From Struthio camelus (Eukaryota > Chordata > Aves > Struthioniformes > Struthionidae), in contig NC_090942.1 in NCBI RefSeq assembly GCF_040807025.1, forward strand, positions 192,876,247-192,940,246: a stretch of DNA of 64,000 nt, given 5' to 3'. The notes beneath the pieces were generated by a model. The model was not told the origin of the DNA, did no database searches, and saw nothing but the letters and a program-made list of their open reading frames with translations. Position 1 is the first letter of the stretch, and every line of letters starts with the position of its first letter. Of this stretch, positions 35,101 to 49,753 are shown piece by piece. The translations under genes and the position numbers were made by a program.

Positions 35101-38100
35101 CCCTGAAGTTTTATCTGTAAGTGTGATCTGATGTGTAAAATTCTTACTCCATTTCTACACATCTATAATGCAATGGTTCAATAATTGGTGGCTTCTTTCT
35201 GTTTGGAAGGATGATAAATGTAGCCCTAAAGACTGGAAACAGCAATGTGTACACATTCGCTTCAGAGAATGAATTTAGTGCTTTGCTTTCTAAGCAAGTT
35301 TCTGCTACAACAGTCAGTTGAGCGCTTGCTGAAACTGTTAAGAATTAAACATTGCAACACTGTTCCATCCTGATTCTACACTGGAAAAAAAAAAGACTAC
35401 AGATTGGAAACATCAACTCTAGGATTTTCAAATGACTTTGGAGTCAGAAACTGAATTTTCTTTAAATTTCAAAAGGAGATTGTAGCTTTTATTCAGGTCC
35501 ATTTGAAATGGTTGCTCTATGCTTTTTATTTATTTATTTATTTTGGTGATAGCAAATCGATAATAAAATAATTATTGACATTTCATTTCTTTCACAGTGC
35601 TGTATTGTACAATAACTAGCGCTCATGCTGATCCTTCTCTCCATTAATGTTTATGCCTTTTTACTACTTCTTTGGCTTGCTCCTAGGCCTGGTCACTGGT
35701 GGCGTGTAGGAAAAGGCTACGCTTTAAGGAAGTGCAGGGATCCACAGATGAAAGCAAATTCCCTTTTTTCCCCATTAGGGAAAGAGAGAGGGAGTCAAGG
35801 GATGGAACTCAGCTGGAGTCACTGCCTTTGTGGAACCAAACAGAGACAATTTATTATACTGAAGGGAGGACAGTTAACAGTTCTGTCAGAAATTTCAACA
35901 CCATCAGATAAAGAAAACCAGAAGATCTTATATGGGTGAATGAATTAGTGGGTGATAGCTGCTAAAGGAACTCGGAAAAGGCACAAAACAACTTAGATGG
36001 AAGATTTAGATATTCTTGAAGCCATAGGGACATTTATTTTTTCCAGTTTGCCTAGGTAAGTAAATATGTAGAACATCTTATATTGCATTTTTTGTGCATA
36101 TCTGAAGAACCAAATTTCCCTCTCAGAAGTCAATCTTACATCTGTGCTAGGAAGTGAAACACTGCAGCATCCAGATGTTCGATGGGTTGATCATTTTGAT
36201 ACATGACACCTGTAAACAGAAGCCAACATTTTGGTGGCTGAACAGACAAACTTTAACAATCCAAAGGCCAGCATTACTTTGGCAGTGCTTAGGTTACATG
36301 CCTCTGTTAAACTGGATACTTCCTGTTGGTGGCCTTTGTTTTGTTTTAACTCAAGTTACAGTACTGACGGCAGTAAACCTAGGCTTCAAAAATGAGAAAT
36401 CCATCTTCTTCTAGTGCAGAACGTTTTAGATTATCTGTTTTCCGTGTTTGCAAACAGGTTCTTAAGCCATATAATTTTCTTTTGGTACCTATGATTGTTC
36501 AAAACATTATCTTCTAAAGATGGTCCAGTATAACGTGGATCCTTGGAACACATTAATGGCTTAATGACTATTATGGCAACGTTGTCACAAGCCTAAATGA
36601 AAAATTGTAACGGCATGGCCCTTGGCATAACTGAGATCCTTCTCCTGCCTTTGTTTAGGCAAAGCAGAGCCTTCATCCCTAACGATGTTGTCTGTCATTA
36701 TTCAAGAAGAGCTTTCTTTGACCAGTGAAGTATGATGGTGCAATCCAGAGTTCACTAGTGTTCAAATGGAGTCCCCAAATCCTTATGGATGCATGTGGAA
36801 AAGGATGGGCAAAAGATAAGCTTTTTGCTAGACTCATCTACTGTTTCAGCAATTCTATGGAGAACCTTTTCTGGAAGATGCACTAACAGGCACAGGGACG
36901 GTTGTGTAACTGCTCTTTTGGCTATAGCTTGCCTAAGAAGCTGTGCTGTAGCAGTCTGTAGTGCTTAGCTACTCAAAGTCTGATGCATGCTCTCCTCAAC
37001 TTCTTAGGTAAGCTTGAGTTTGAATAGAAAAACTGAACATCCATGAAGTCATGCAAGATAAGCTATTGCAGCAGCAGTCTGCTACGGTTTCGATACTCTT
37101 TTCTGTGGAGGGATCAATACTGACTTCTTGTTTACTCACAGCACCAAGATATAACCATGAATGAAGGCTCTGATGACAGGTCACAGGAGTTCAGGATATG
37201 AAGAGCATTCAGGATATGAAGACGTGGGCTTCCGTTTTCCTGAAGCAAGTGATGACAGGCGAGCAGATCTTCTACTGGAGGCAATGACTCCCACTACAAA
37301 GATCACCTCATAACTCCTTTGGGCTGGGTGGATAACAAAGGAGAACGCCCATTTTGAAAATTCGGAGCATGGCATTTTAATTTGGTGATGAAAAACTGCT
37401 AGCTGGAAATATTACTTTATATGTGATCTTTCAGAGGTGTGTATTCCCATCTCTGAGATCTGGGACAGGGCAAAGCAAACACTGTGTGGGAACTGAGGCA
37501 TTAACTCAATCCTTTTTTCCTCCTTTCTTGAAAGAGTAAGGGGGATCTCTTTTCCCTAAGCAAAGAACGTCCCTAATGACCTAACGCGCTCCCATTAAAA
37601 TGCCTGGAAGAGAATGGAGTCAATGAGTGACTAAAATAGGATATGCAAGTCTGTCTCTGTGATGTCTGATGCTGCCATGCTAATGAAAGAAGCAGGCGGA
37701 GTGCTGCACACAAGTAAGGATTTTTTTTCTCTTTAAGTATTTAGTTGCTTTGCTGGCGGGCCTATAGGTCTGTACAGTTGAAAAGCCTGTGCTTGGGAAT
37801 GGGTCTTTACTCTCTCAGAGACCTAACAAGAGTATTGCAGAATCATATCTATACTAAGCAGATCACAAAGTATTTACTAGCTACTTGTACTTTAGGAAAC
37901 CTAAAAGATGTTGTCTTCATAGAGATGTTGTCTCCAGGAATGTTATTATTGCTATACATGGATTGCTACTGCATCATAGCTAAATTCCTCCCTAGATGTC
38001 TGTGCCAATCTTATCACTTTAAATCAATATTTACAAATATTAACTACAAACACCCTATTTAGATCGTATAGTTTGTAGGCAGTCTGGGATCTTCATTTAC

Positions 38101-39830
38101 AGAGGGACAGCTTCTGTAGTAGCACCTTCTGTAGTACAGATCAAACTTTTTTTTTTTTGCTCTAGGTGTCAGTTTTTGCTGTTGGAGATAACTTCCCTGC
38201 CAGAGAACCCTGTCGTGAGACTATAGTCTAATCTGATTGCATTTAATGTTTTTGGTATTTGGTAAAACTGTTCTGCCAATTAGATCTTATAAGGCTTTGC
38301 ACTCATCAGATGAAGGTGATAATAAATTAGGAAGTACCATCTGGTGACAGAAAGAGGATGAAATGTGCACATAGACTGTACTGTGACATCTGGTGCTACA
38401 GCAACAACAAGCTTTCTCTTTGATGGGCTGAAGTCGGAGATCTGGATCGCACCTGGTTAGAAAACATCTCAAGGATCCCTGTCATTTAAGAAATGTGAAT
38501 AAGAATATAGAGAGAAATGCAGTAAGTCCCTAGCTCTATAAATTACAATAGTATGAACAACACCTGAACTCTCTACCTAGTGTAGGAAGTCCAGCCAGAG
38601 AAAATCTTACGGAAGAACCTCTCTGTCCTCTTCTGAGTTTGACAGAGCAGAGGAATATTCTTTATGCAACTAGTCCTGCAGGATGTTGGAAACTTATAGA
38701 AAATGATATCTGATAGAAACTACAGAAAATGACCAGCAAAGTAGAGAAATGTTGAAGCGGTACTGAAGGCTGGACCTTCATGGAGGCTTATAAAGCGTGG
38801 GTTTGATCATGATTTGATAATGGAGTGCTGGATTACTCTGTTTGCTTTCAGCTGAAGGATCCAAAGGTCCTGTGATTCAGTCTCGTCAAAATTAATTCCC
38901 ACTGTCATTGTCACTGATGATTTCTGCTCTAGCAACACGGCTATTGAACGCATGAAATATACAAAGTAATTCCAAGTCTGCCTCAGAACAGCCTAGTGTT
39001 GCTAGATGTGAGCTGTGCTTTACTTCAGGAGAATTTATGTACAAGTAGAAAATTGGGATCTGTTTTGCAAATGTTCTGCTCCTTGTCACCTGCTAATCAG
39101 ATTCTATCCTTGTTAGGAGGCTTGCTGACAGTCTAAGCCAAGAAGTGGGAACAGCAAGAGAGTTCTGGTCTTTCTCAGTGTTTCTGCTCAGGCAGACTGG
39201 AACTGGAGGCCAGGTGCCTGCAGCACTTGTGACATCTTGAGGCAAGATGTTTTGCTTGCTCAGTCTTCTTGGAAAAAATAATTCATCTTTCATGTACTGC
39301 TCATCAAATTAAGTTAAATGTATCTTATGTGAACAGTCTTTAATGGCACCACTGCGTTACACAATGAACAGTTTTTGAAGGCTAGGGAGGTTCGTGGGCT
39401 CATTCATGGGCCCCCATGATGCGGAATTCCTCCTAGCTGAAAGCAGTTTCTCCAACAGGAAAATAACAGAAATGCTAGAATTTCCAAAACTAAATCCAAT
39501 CTTAACAGCTATTTAAGACTTAATTTAAGTATAAATTAGTGAATAATAGAAGGCTAGCTAGTATACAACAGGCTAATGAAAAACTCCATTCATAGCCACC
39601 AGCAGTCTGAAGACCTAGGGGATGGAGGGATTAACACTGCCCTTGGATGGAGATAAACAGTTATTGCTTTCACAGGTGCTGCTGAAACACACTCTTCAGT
39701 ACACGGCTATCACATACACAGGTACTGATGGCTGAATGCTGTGCATATGTACAACTGCACAAACACACGTAGAGAAGAACCACAAGTATTTCTGAAGACA
39801 TTAGATTCCAGGCTTTTTTTTGTTTATCTT
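29160..39830. other. Non-coding region downstream of KCNRG
   Basis: AT-rich, no supported protein gene. Contains low-complexity runs (C16 at 31420-31435, C16 at 34048-34063, T runs at about 30062-30078 and 32928-32937) and the promoter-like site described separately. In mammals the minus-strand DLEU2 primary transcript crosses the equivalent interval. Confidence 0.6.
32466..32505 (+). promoter_or_regulatory. Promoter-like CCAAT/CCAAT/TATA array
   Basis: Two direct CCAAT boxes (32466-32470 and 32476-32480) are followed by TATAAAAGG at 32497-32505, predicting a start near 32530 on the plus strand. An antioxidant-response-type match ATGACGCAGCA lies about 100 bases upstream (32363-32373). No coding frame of note follows, so any transcript would be non-coding or spliced. 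Confidence 0.35.
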
Positions 39831-39839
39831 TCTCTATGG

Positions 39840-40450
39840 AGTACCAAGAAGAGGATGAAAGAAACTGACAAAATTAGAGAAGTTAGAGAAAAATAATTTG
39901 TTTTTAATATAGAGGGTGACAGAGAAATTCCTCTCCCAAGGGCATGCTTTGTGGGAAATCAGAGTAGTTTAACCAGCCCTAGAAGTCTCAAAGGAAGAGA
40001 TTATGGGCAGCTTGAGAAACTCAAACACTGTAAATCACCAGGACCAGATGCTATTTTTACAAGAACTCTGAAATAAATGTGAATAAGTGGAGATACAGAT
40101 CAGAATTTGTCAATTGCCACTAAAAATACCAACTGCTCTAGACCGGACAACTGCTCATAGCTAAACATTCAGAGAAAACAGTGCAGATCAAACAGCTGGG
40201 CTAGTTTTAGAGGAAACTGATTAAGGATATTTTCATAGAGTAAGGTAGTGCCTTACTCAGGCTACTTTACGCCTGAATAAGCATAAAATAACGGGGTCAC
40301 AATATCACAGCTTTGCAAGTAACTTGCATGTCCTGAGCTACTAGAATTACTTGAAGGAAACTCAAATTACACAGATACTCCAAGAGCGTTGAGGGAGTCT
40401 TAAAGTCTAACCATAATTTGCAAATGGAGTAAGTAGCCACTCCTTAAAGG
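39840..40450 (+). mobile_element. Second degraded CR1/L3-type LINE fragment (ORF2 middle)
   Basis: The string AATCACCAGGACCAGATG near 40033, followed by a decayed match to the reverse-transcriptase segment (AAGAACTCTGAAATAAATGT, then TAGACCGGACAACTGC and GGAAACTGATTAAGGA), follows the consensus order of L3/CR1 elements in the stretch just upstream of that preserved at 5.3-6.6 kb. No open frame survives. Confidence 0.55.
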
Positions 40451-43400
40451 AGAAAAAGTTGGAACTGTTCTGTGACCCGATTCACAAATATTTAGCTATC
40501 TCATTGTTCATCTGCTGGCAACATAAGGTATTTCTTTAGCTTGTTTTAAAGGCTACTTATTATATTTACTGTATGCTTTTCTTGCTGTTACTTCAGCAAA
40601 TATCTTATGAAAAGAACATCACACTTGCATGGAATTAAAGAGTCCAATAAAAACAAACTCCAATAGCCTTTGAAATCCTAACTGCAGTTTTTGTTCATCT
40701 GGTAAAGTAACTAGTTATCACTGCCACCAACCTTTAAACAAAACCATTTTCTGACTTTTCTATTCTTTTTTAAAATCAAGATGAGGAGCTTTTGTGGGCT
40801 GCTCCCACTAGGCACTTTCCTAGGGAGCAGATGTGAACTCAAATCCTCTCAGGCTTCTTCTGAAGGACCTCAAGCCCAGGTTTTCTGTTTCTTAGGTGAA
40901 TCCCCCGGGCTTGAGAGTGCTTCAGCCACTTTCTTAAACTCTTCTGATGAATTTCATTTTTATTAGTGATCTCTGGTCTCTCCTCGTCTTTCCCACTCCC
41001 CCTTTCTAATCACAGTATGCGTCCTTACTATCTACTGCTTTTGCCAAGTGTGATAAGATACTGGATTACAATTAATCTTTTAATGGTTTACTGAAGGGGA
41101 AGGAGAGAAAGAAACAGAGGCCTTAAGCACTTTGGCTTTCCTAGCATCATGCTAATCTTCCATCCTGTATTGTAGTTGAAGACTAACTCTCATGTCAGTC
41201 TTGCTAATACTATTACAGCCAGATACGAACATAGAATTGATTTGTAGCCACAAGTCCAATTTTTCAAATGAAGATGAGTTTTTTAAAACCCAGACCCTAT
41301 CTGATGCAGCAAGAAAACATCTCTGTATCATTTATCTCTGAGCAGAAGACTCTGTGCCTCTGCGAAAATACAGAAAAAAGACTTTCCTTGGGTCAGAGAT
41401 TTCCCACATAAACAGTGCCTGTTAAGCCTGGATACATTGTCAGCTTACAGACAAAAACTGCTTGCACACATTCATACAGTACCTATTACCCCATTGCCAC
41501 CTGGATATACAGTGGCTGTTACAAGGCAGATTTCTGGTCTCCTTTATAAACACTTGAAAAATAAAATACTTATTACATATCTCTCGGTTTTCCAATATTT
41601 TAGATAGCTATTCCTTTTGAAGAACAAGGCGTACACACTGGAAAAGACAATCTGGAAGTAACCAGCTTCGGATAAAAGCTAGCTGTGCTAGTAGTAACTT
41701 AACCTGCATACGTAAGAAGAGGCTGAAGCGAGGAACAAAAAACAAGCCTCTTGGTAAAAGCACACCTTGTTAAATGGCAGAAGCTCTAGTAGACATGCTT
41801 GAAAGAGAGTTTCTCTTTTTAAATAGGGCTGGAGCCTATATATGGCTAGCTCACAAACTGCTGTTTCAAAATCTTTCACCTGCATTTTTGCCAGAAGTTC
41901 ATCTAAATGCTTTGCATTAGCCAGGCTGTAAGTATGATATTAAGCTATGTTAGTCTTAAGTTTTAATCACAAGGACACAGTACCGTTCTGTATCTTCACT
42001 ACAGCTCTCTAAAAATAGGCTTCTGTAAGGACATTAAGAAACTCAGGGTTGATTCTCTATTAATGAAGCTTTGACATTTACTTTGTCCACAAAAGGGACA
42101 ACGTTTGATTCAAAGGTAACTTTCACAAATGCACATAAACTTTTTTTTTTTTTTTTGAGATAGGGGAATAAACCCCCCCAATCTCCTCCCCCAACTACAC
42201 TTGTTGAGCCCAACGAAATGTTGAAGTACAATTCATTCCTGAAACCTCCACAACAATGCAACCAACAGGGGGCTGTCTGGCTACACGATGTTAATGAATC
42301 TTTAGCAAAATCCTTTTTCTGATTGTGTAACCTACCACTCAGGCAAGCACACTCCCTATCTAAAACTTGTAGTTGCACAGGTTATTATATAGCTTTCATA
42401 CCTCCAAAACGGCAGCTCTTTTTTGTCTTCATCTGATACCACTACAAATGCATTAAATATATCTGAAAACAGCAGAAATTGCTCGTTAGAAAAATGGGAG
42501 ACATTCACATCATTTGCCTTGATATGAAAGGTGTGTCACAGCTGTTTTGGTACGCTAAGAAGTTATTTCTGTACTAGCATTTTTGTGTTCATTTTGTATG
42601 TATGTATTAATCTTCTGTTGAAGGCAAGAAGTAGACTAGGAAACAGTTAGTCTGTTTGTTCCTGCTTTTGAGACTTACTTTTAGTTTTTCCTTCTCTTAA
42701 GCTTTTTCCCCTTCCAAGTGAACTGATGATGGATCTAGGAAAAATCTAATTTAACAGAAGTTGCGTTGCATCACCTTGCAGGTCAATACATGAACAACAA
42801 CTGGCAGTTCTGCAAGTCTCCTTGCAAATTTACAGAATACAGCTTGGGAACATAAGACAAAGCTGAGCAGAAAATATCTCTGTTTTTAATCAAAGTTTCA
42901 CGTAGGAAATCAAAAAATAATTCAAAAGGGAACTTCTATCTTTGTGATAATTGCAGAGAGTATCATTAAATAGTGTGATGGGAACTCCATTCAGCTCAGT
43001 TTGCAGAAGTGAGGCTTTAAAAATTAGAATTTCCACTGAATACAATAAGAGGAGCAGACCTGCAAGTGCAAAACTTCTAGAAGACTGAGGACAGTAAGTC
43101 AAACAGAAGCACACAAGGAACAAATACTTCATTATCTTTTTGTAGCTGCAGTCAAGTACTGTACTGGTCAGTGTCCATATTGTGAAAAGTGAACAGCAAT
43201 GTATGCTTACAGATGATACAGACAATAATAAGGGGTAAACTTTGATATATTGTGTGTATTAACTTCCTTAAGGTGATGTATATGCAAAAGGAACTCTGCA
43301 GTCATAGTATGAAACAAAAACACTTTGTTATAACATAGCCTGTTGCTTTAGGTTCAGATTTAGAAATGTGAATATTTTTAGTTCTGCAAATTAAATTCAG

Positions 43401-46310
43401 ATGTGGAAGAAGTATTCAAGACTTATCAGCTAGTAATTCACAAATCATTTTGTAGTACCACACAGGCATGGTTTAAAGTAGTGAACCAGGGACTATGTTT
43501 TTAATTCAGGTGTTTCTAGATTAACAAGAGTACAAGACAATAAGGTGACCCACAGCAAATTAGGGATTCCAGTTGCACGTCCTAAACTATCCTCTCCCCT
43601 AAAAGTAACAACTATGTCAGAGTTACTGGAATACCACGCTTGGAACTACCTTTCTCAAAAAGGCTAATAAATTTGATTTGGCTCTACTTTTCATACAGTT
43701 TCTTTGAAACAGCTCTCCATTTCTTATCACTGTGCGTAAGGTGATATCTCTACTACAAACAGATGACTCAAAGACTCCTGTGGCTCTCTCACAGGGTCTA
43801 CTCCCGGCACTTCTGTTATGGTATGGGGTTCTTAAAAGAAGTGAAGTTCTGCACAGCTATACATTCATTATTGATAGGCCTACAAAAGAATGAAGTCTCT
43901 GAAAAGCTCTCCTTAGGGAGAGCTTAGGGGATTTTCTTTAGGAATTCCGCAAACTAACCTTGTGCCATCTGAGGCAGTGTGGGAGGAAAAAAACTCATTC
44001 TGAGGTTGTATCGCTTTTTCAATGGATCATATGAATATCTGTTATTTCTTTTCTGTCTCCTCCCAGCTATGGTTAGAGCACATGTAGAACATGGACACTT
44101 ACAGAGACAAAATACAAATTGAACCTTTCCGAAGCCTACAAGCTCCTGTCCTAGCACACACACTATGCAAGCAGTTAATCTTGTAGATTTTACACTGCAC
44201 ATAAAAGACATGGGCCAGATGTTGTCACCTCCTTTGTAGAATTTTAAGAACAGATAAGCAAAAATATGTCTGTAGGAGGGTTAAGAAAGGAGAGTAAGGC
44301 TCTGAACGTTCCTTACATGGATTTAAGCTATGTGGAAATGCACCTTGAGTCTGGACTGCCTTTCTCAGAGTGGCGGGAACTTTTCCCTGCTGCCAGCACT
44401 GCAGCTCACACAGCAAGCACATTCAGATAGTTGAGCTCACCAAAAAACCTAACCCAAAGTCATTTGGTGAAACCACCATGAAAACATAAGAGCTAGGATA
44501 ATACTGAAGGGAATAGGAAGACCCTGTCAGCTCCAAACTGGTCTGGTTTAAGAACCACAGAACTATTAAATCATAGAATGGTCAACAATAATATAGGTTA
44601 GCTGGTCCAATAAAATAATCTCTGATGCTTTTTCTTTGTCTTTATTTCAATGAAATATTAAAAACTGGCATATTTTAGAAAAGCTTTATACTCTGTAACT
44701 TATGCCTTATGTAGTTCAGATTTTAACACTTAAAAGTTTTTGGAGTGTTTTACAAAAGGTTTCAAAATGTTGTATTTTTAAACCCAGAAATTTAACAGCA
44801 TAGAAGTTGCTGATAGAAGATTCCTTTATGGCTAATAAAGCCATAAACTTGTCCTGCAAAAACTCTTAGGGAGATCTGCAACTTTTTATCTACGACTGTC
44901 TCCTATGGTTATAAATAGTAGAAGAAAATATTAACGGATATAATATTATTCCCGATTCTTAAAAGACGATAAGTAAAGAAGAGTTTAGACTCAGTCAGCA
45001 TCTAGCTAGTCACCACTGTAGACTTAAGACTGAACACTCACATTGGATAAATGCTACTATAATTCATTTGTTCTTTTCAAAAATGTTCAATATAGGGTTC
45101 AAATTTTACATTAAGAGACAGAGGCAACATTAGATAAACTTAATTTGTTTTTATTAACACAGAACTATTCCAAAAAAGTCAAATATGGAAAATATTGAGT
45201 TGTTACATCTGAAAACCATAAAAAGACTTCTACCAGAAACAAACTGGTTAAGTTAGGATGAAAGTGATACGAAAGTGATACCAACCTCGACTCAGAAAGA
45301 GATGAACAATGTCACTTGTGCTATTGCATCTTCCCCATTACAGTTCAAACATTTTCTTCTGATATGCACGTACAACTGCCAGCTTAGAAAGGAGATTTAG
45401 ATATATGCCAGACATTGAAGTTTTCCTTCAAATACATTTCAAACTTTTTTTTTTAAACAAAGAATTTCTGCTTTTCTTTGAGTTAAACTGGTAAAATAGC
45501 AGCTCACCACTTCAGATATATTACTATCAATCATTCCCTGTGACTTCTGTGATAGGAGGTGGTGACAGAGAACACGAATGGAGTCTAAACATTTCAAATT
45601 TCATGGAATACTGCTACTATTGCTACCTGATTAGGAAAGACTTCCCCCAATATTTAACAAGACATCATGATTAAGGGAAAAGGTGAAAAATTCAGATTTC
45701 GATATCATGAATATTAAGGCCAGAACCATTGTCAGTGCAATATGTAGTACTACGAAATTTGAAGAACAAGGACTTGTACAAATGATAAAGACATGGGTTT
45801 AACTCATTTTACATTGTTAAAGCAGCACCGCTTAATATTGTACATGTCAGAATTTATGTGACAGAACGAAAGAACTAGTTAGATCTCTGTATAAATTTGG
45901 CATATTTTACAGTGTATTTACCTAAGAAGTCCAAACATGAACATTACTTTTAATATATAAAAGATGTTGCAAAATATCGAAGGCAATACTCACGAAATAC
46001 CATTCCAAAAATGGATTTAACTAATCTTTAATTATAATAGCTATATAAACAAAATGCATCTGTGACAAGATAGAACAGAGATCAGAGTATCTTGGGGTGC
46101 ACACAAAGGGACAAACAGACCATGAACCAACAACTTGGAAACTCTGATTTTCTCGGCTTGAGTAGGTAACAAGGAAAATTGACTGCTGATCTGTCCTTTA
46201 AAAGGTGCACAATACTTACCTCTTACTCTGAGATCCGAATTAATAAATGCCATAGAAAAATCCATAAGGAAATTCATCACTATAGCACAGCTACTAAACA
46301 AAACCGGTTT
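40450..46310. other. Non-coding region without recognised genes
   Basis: AT-rich and frame-poor. A possible decayed CR1 3'-end scrap (AATCATAGAATGG) lies at about 44570-44615. Nothing else can be supported. Confidence 0.5.
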
Positions 46311-46315
46311 TTTAT

Positions 46316-46415
46316 TTGTTTTACAACAGCCCTTCAAGATAAGTGCTTATTATCCCTATTTTAAATGCAAGATGGAAGTGCAGAAATTAAAGTAAAAAGC
46401 ATGGAAGAGTTTGAG
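46316..46415 (+). mobile_element. MIR-like (CORE-SINE) fossil
   Basis: TTTTACAACAGCCCTTCAAG then ATAAGTGCTTATTATCCCTATTTTAAATGCAAG and a stretch like gcagaaattaaagtaa follow the core of MIR elements (acaacaaccctgtgaggtagg ... attattatccccattttacagatgagg ... gttaagtaa). It is heavily diverged, as expected for an element active before the amniote radiation. Confidence 0.55.
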
Positions 46416-48445
46416 GCAAGATTTAGGAGATCATCGTCAACAGACATAACATTACATAGTGTTTTAACCCAAATTACAACTTCCAAGAAGCTCAGCTGCA
46501 AATACCAACAGTCAGTGCTTCTGTCAGACCAGAAGTTCTTAAGCTAAACATCTTTCAAATGAGGAATATAAATACACACTATGCAAAAATGGGCTAGGAA
46601 TTTGTTTAGCATCATACAGGAACACAGGCAGAAAAGTAAGTATCACAACCAATTCTTGTTAAGGTTTTTTTTCCTCACTTGACATTACCATGAGGTCATG
46701 GTTTTCTCTACCTGCACTCTTTGGTCCCATTTCATAAGTAATTTCTTTTACAAATTTCTGCAGCACCTGCAGATGAGTGAGACTTTTTACTTGCACAACC
46801 CACAAACATCTCTCCTAACTCGGCAGTCAATCCTATTCATTAGGTTATTAAATATTCTGTATGATCATGAAGATTTCATAACAGCACACTAACATAAGGG
46901 GGCAAATTTAAGATTGCACAATCTTAACTTCTCAGTGTTTCATTTTGCAATCTTAATGTCCTTTAATTCCTACAGTTTAACTACCAGGGTTCCCCCCCAC
47001 CAAAACATTCTCTCCCTTAAATTCCAAAACCCTGGATTTGCCAGTCGATTTCACATATGATAGCGAAAGCTAAGACTTAATAGCCTTCACGCTCCCTTCT
47101 GGCTCTGCAGTACAGAGCACTCTAGTGAAGGCAAGGGGCGATCTGAGGTGGGCGAGCCTGGCTTGTGTTTTCTTTGCCTCAGGCCAGATTCCATTCGCAA
47201 GGTTACTGCTTCTTTCAATTTCAAGAAAAGAAACAAACAAGTAACTTGTCCTGTTCTTTTGATCTTCCCAGTTTATCAGCTCTGTCCTTCCCCTATCAGT
47301 TCCCAACTTCAGTCTTTCAATATCGGAGCCTCAGACATGCTGCTCTCATTGGTTGCCTTCACTCCTATAGAGCTAGTACTCTCACATTTATTTCCAAGCA
47401 GGCCTGCCGTTTGTTTCCCTCTTATATGAATTAAGGAACTTCTTCCTCTACAATTCCTAAGCCTAGCAGAAAATAAGCACCTAAACTGAAAATAGGGAGC
47501 CTCCTTTTCTCAACCCATGCAAAATCCAGAGGAATCCAGAGCTGCAATTGCAGGAAGAGTTCCATTTGGCTACAGGCTTACCCGAGCAGGCAGTCCCTGG
47601 GAAATATAGTTGCATAGTTCATCATTGCCTTAAACATTAGCAAGGAATATGATTTTTTTCAAAGGTTTAGAAATTGAATAATATGGAGCAGGACTTCACA
47701 AAAATTTGAAGTCATATTCTTGACAAGAAATTCAGCCTGGGACTTTGTTTCCTCAGTTGAGCTCTACTTCTGCAAATTCTCAAATTGTAGTTCTGTCATC
47801 TCACCAAATGGTCACAAGCTGTCACAGCCACCAAACAAACCAGTCCAACCTTCTCCCTCTTCCTTCCCCGCTCTTTCCCCCACTCCCTGCCAGCCCCTGC
47901 CTTGGGACGGCATGGAGTTTGTGTTAACCAGACTGAGGGAGCACTCTCTCTCACCTTGCACGTGAATGCTTGCGCTGGCACAAGCAAGCGGTCAGGAATA
48001 AATAGCTGGGCCACTGGATTTTGACCAAGTGATGCAGATAGGCCTACTTGTTGCATATGCTCAGAACACTCTCACTAGCTTTTTAGATTAACATCTGCTC
48101 TCAACCAGTCTCTGAGAGAAAGCCTAGACACATGAAAACACTGGCTCTACCAGAGTAACAGGGTGGATGATCTGCTCCAAATACCAGTGTCTGCAGTGCA
48201 CTAGCAAAAAAAACAGTGATCTTGAAAGAGAGAAGAATAGTGGAAGAGTAATGCCTTTTTCTTTTAGAATTCAGAGTCTGGCACTTCCACTCATTTCTAA
48301 GTTCTCAAAGAGCTGAAATGCTTTTGAAGGTCCTTAGTAGCAAATGATTATAGAACATACTGCAACTCAAAGAAGCCTCCATGAGAAAGCTATCCAACTT
48401 TCAGCCAGATAGCTTTTTTTTTTTTTTTTTTTTGAGTAGTCAGCC

Positions 48446-48505
48446 TCATTTTGGCCAGGTATCTTAAGTGACCTGTCCTAGGTAAATGGACACACAGAAG
48501 CTTGG
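48446..48505 (+). mobile_element. Possible second MIR-like scrap
   Basis: CCTCATTTTGGCCAGG, then TTAAGTGACCTGTCCTAGG and ACACACAGAAGCTTGG resemble the MIR stretch cctcattttacag ... taagtgacttgcccaaggtcacacag. It follows a T20 run. Short and decayed. Confidence 0.3.
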
Positions 48506-49753
48506 TTACTTTATGAAAAACTGTGGACTAATACTGGATAGCTTTACTCTTGAGAAGTGCTTAGGTTTGAACTGACTTGGAAATTCTAGCCATTATAATT
48601 TTACAAATTCAAATCCATAGCAGGGGCAGATGGAAATTTTTATATTTACTAGTGTGGACATCAGCTGAAATGCTACATGGTAAAATAATGCAAATTTATG
48701 AACTACAAAAAAACCACTTAGATTCATATTCACCTACATCATGTTTTTGTACCTGTGCAATTACATCAGTAGCAGTCCACGGAAGCCTCAAGTCAAAACA
48801 AATCCCCAATGCAGATAAGCTTTTTGCTTTACTTCTAAAACATATATATGATGCATAAACTTAAGGTTGTAAGAAACTTATTTAAGATGGGCATATATTT
48901 TAATGGTAAGATGTAATAGCGCTAATAAAACTAGATTAGCAAGTGATACTGAGTCATGGTAGTGAAGAAAATAAAATCTTAAAAGGAAACACACTTTCTT
49001 TCAGATCTTGACTGTATCTAAAATTAGAGACATTTACATAACCATTAGTCTACATTTGACTCACCACACAGTTCTTGCATGCTGCTTTTAAAAGAAAAGG
49101 AGCCTATGAAATTTCCATTCTTTTTGCAGCAGTTTCAATCATCTCAATGAAAGATTCTCCTACAAAAGAAACATATTCATGGAAAATGAGAAAAAAGTTA
49201 GTGCATTCACAATCAGTTATATAGTTTAAATTTATAAACCTAAAATAGTTACCCCTCTGTAACCACTGTAGTTTAAGAAATGAAATTAACATTTCATTAT
49301 ATTTTGCTAATAATAATTTTGGAAGACATTTTTGCTTTTTGTGCACAATTTGCTGAAAATACGATGAAACGCTTTCCAGTTTCCATCCATTAAGAAAGTG
49401 CTGTAAAAATGAACATAATTTTAATTAGGAGAGTTTTAACAAAGCTCTACCAATACTTAAAGTAATTCAGTTTTTATAATGATTTTATATACTTACCACA
49501 GCACTAATTGTTAGTCAGGGGTAGGCAGATAGGTCCTCAATTAATTCAGCATTCATGCAAACCAAAGTATTTAAAACAACACAAGCACCAATTCTAGATG
49601 TACCATCAAGTCCTAAAAAATGGATACAGAACAGATGAAAATAAAAACAAAAGCCCCGAAAATGTTCATGAACAATCAACAGATAGATAATAGCAAGAAA
49701 AAAGCTTCAGGAAGTATCTCAAATGTCCTTTCCTATGACTCACAGGCAGAAGT

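Noticed and set aside
44570-44615. AATCATAGAATGG, similar to the 3' end of avian CR1 elements
   Set aside because: Only about a dozen bases match clearly; the rest is too decayed to list as an element.
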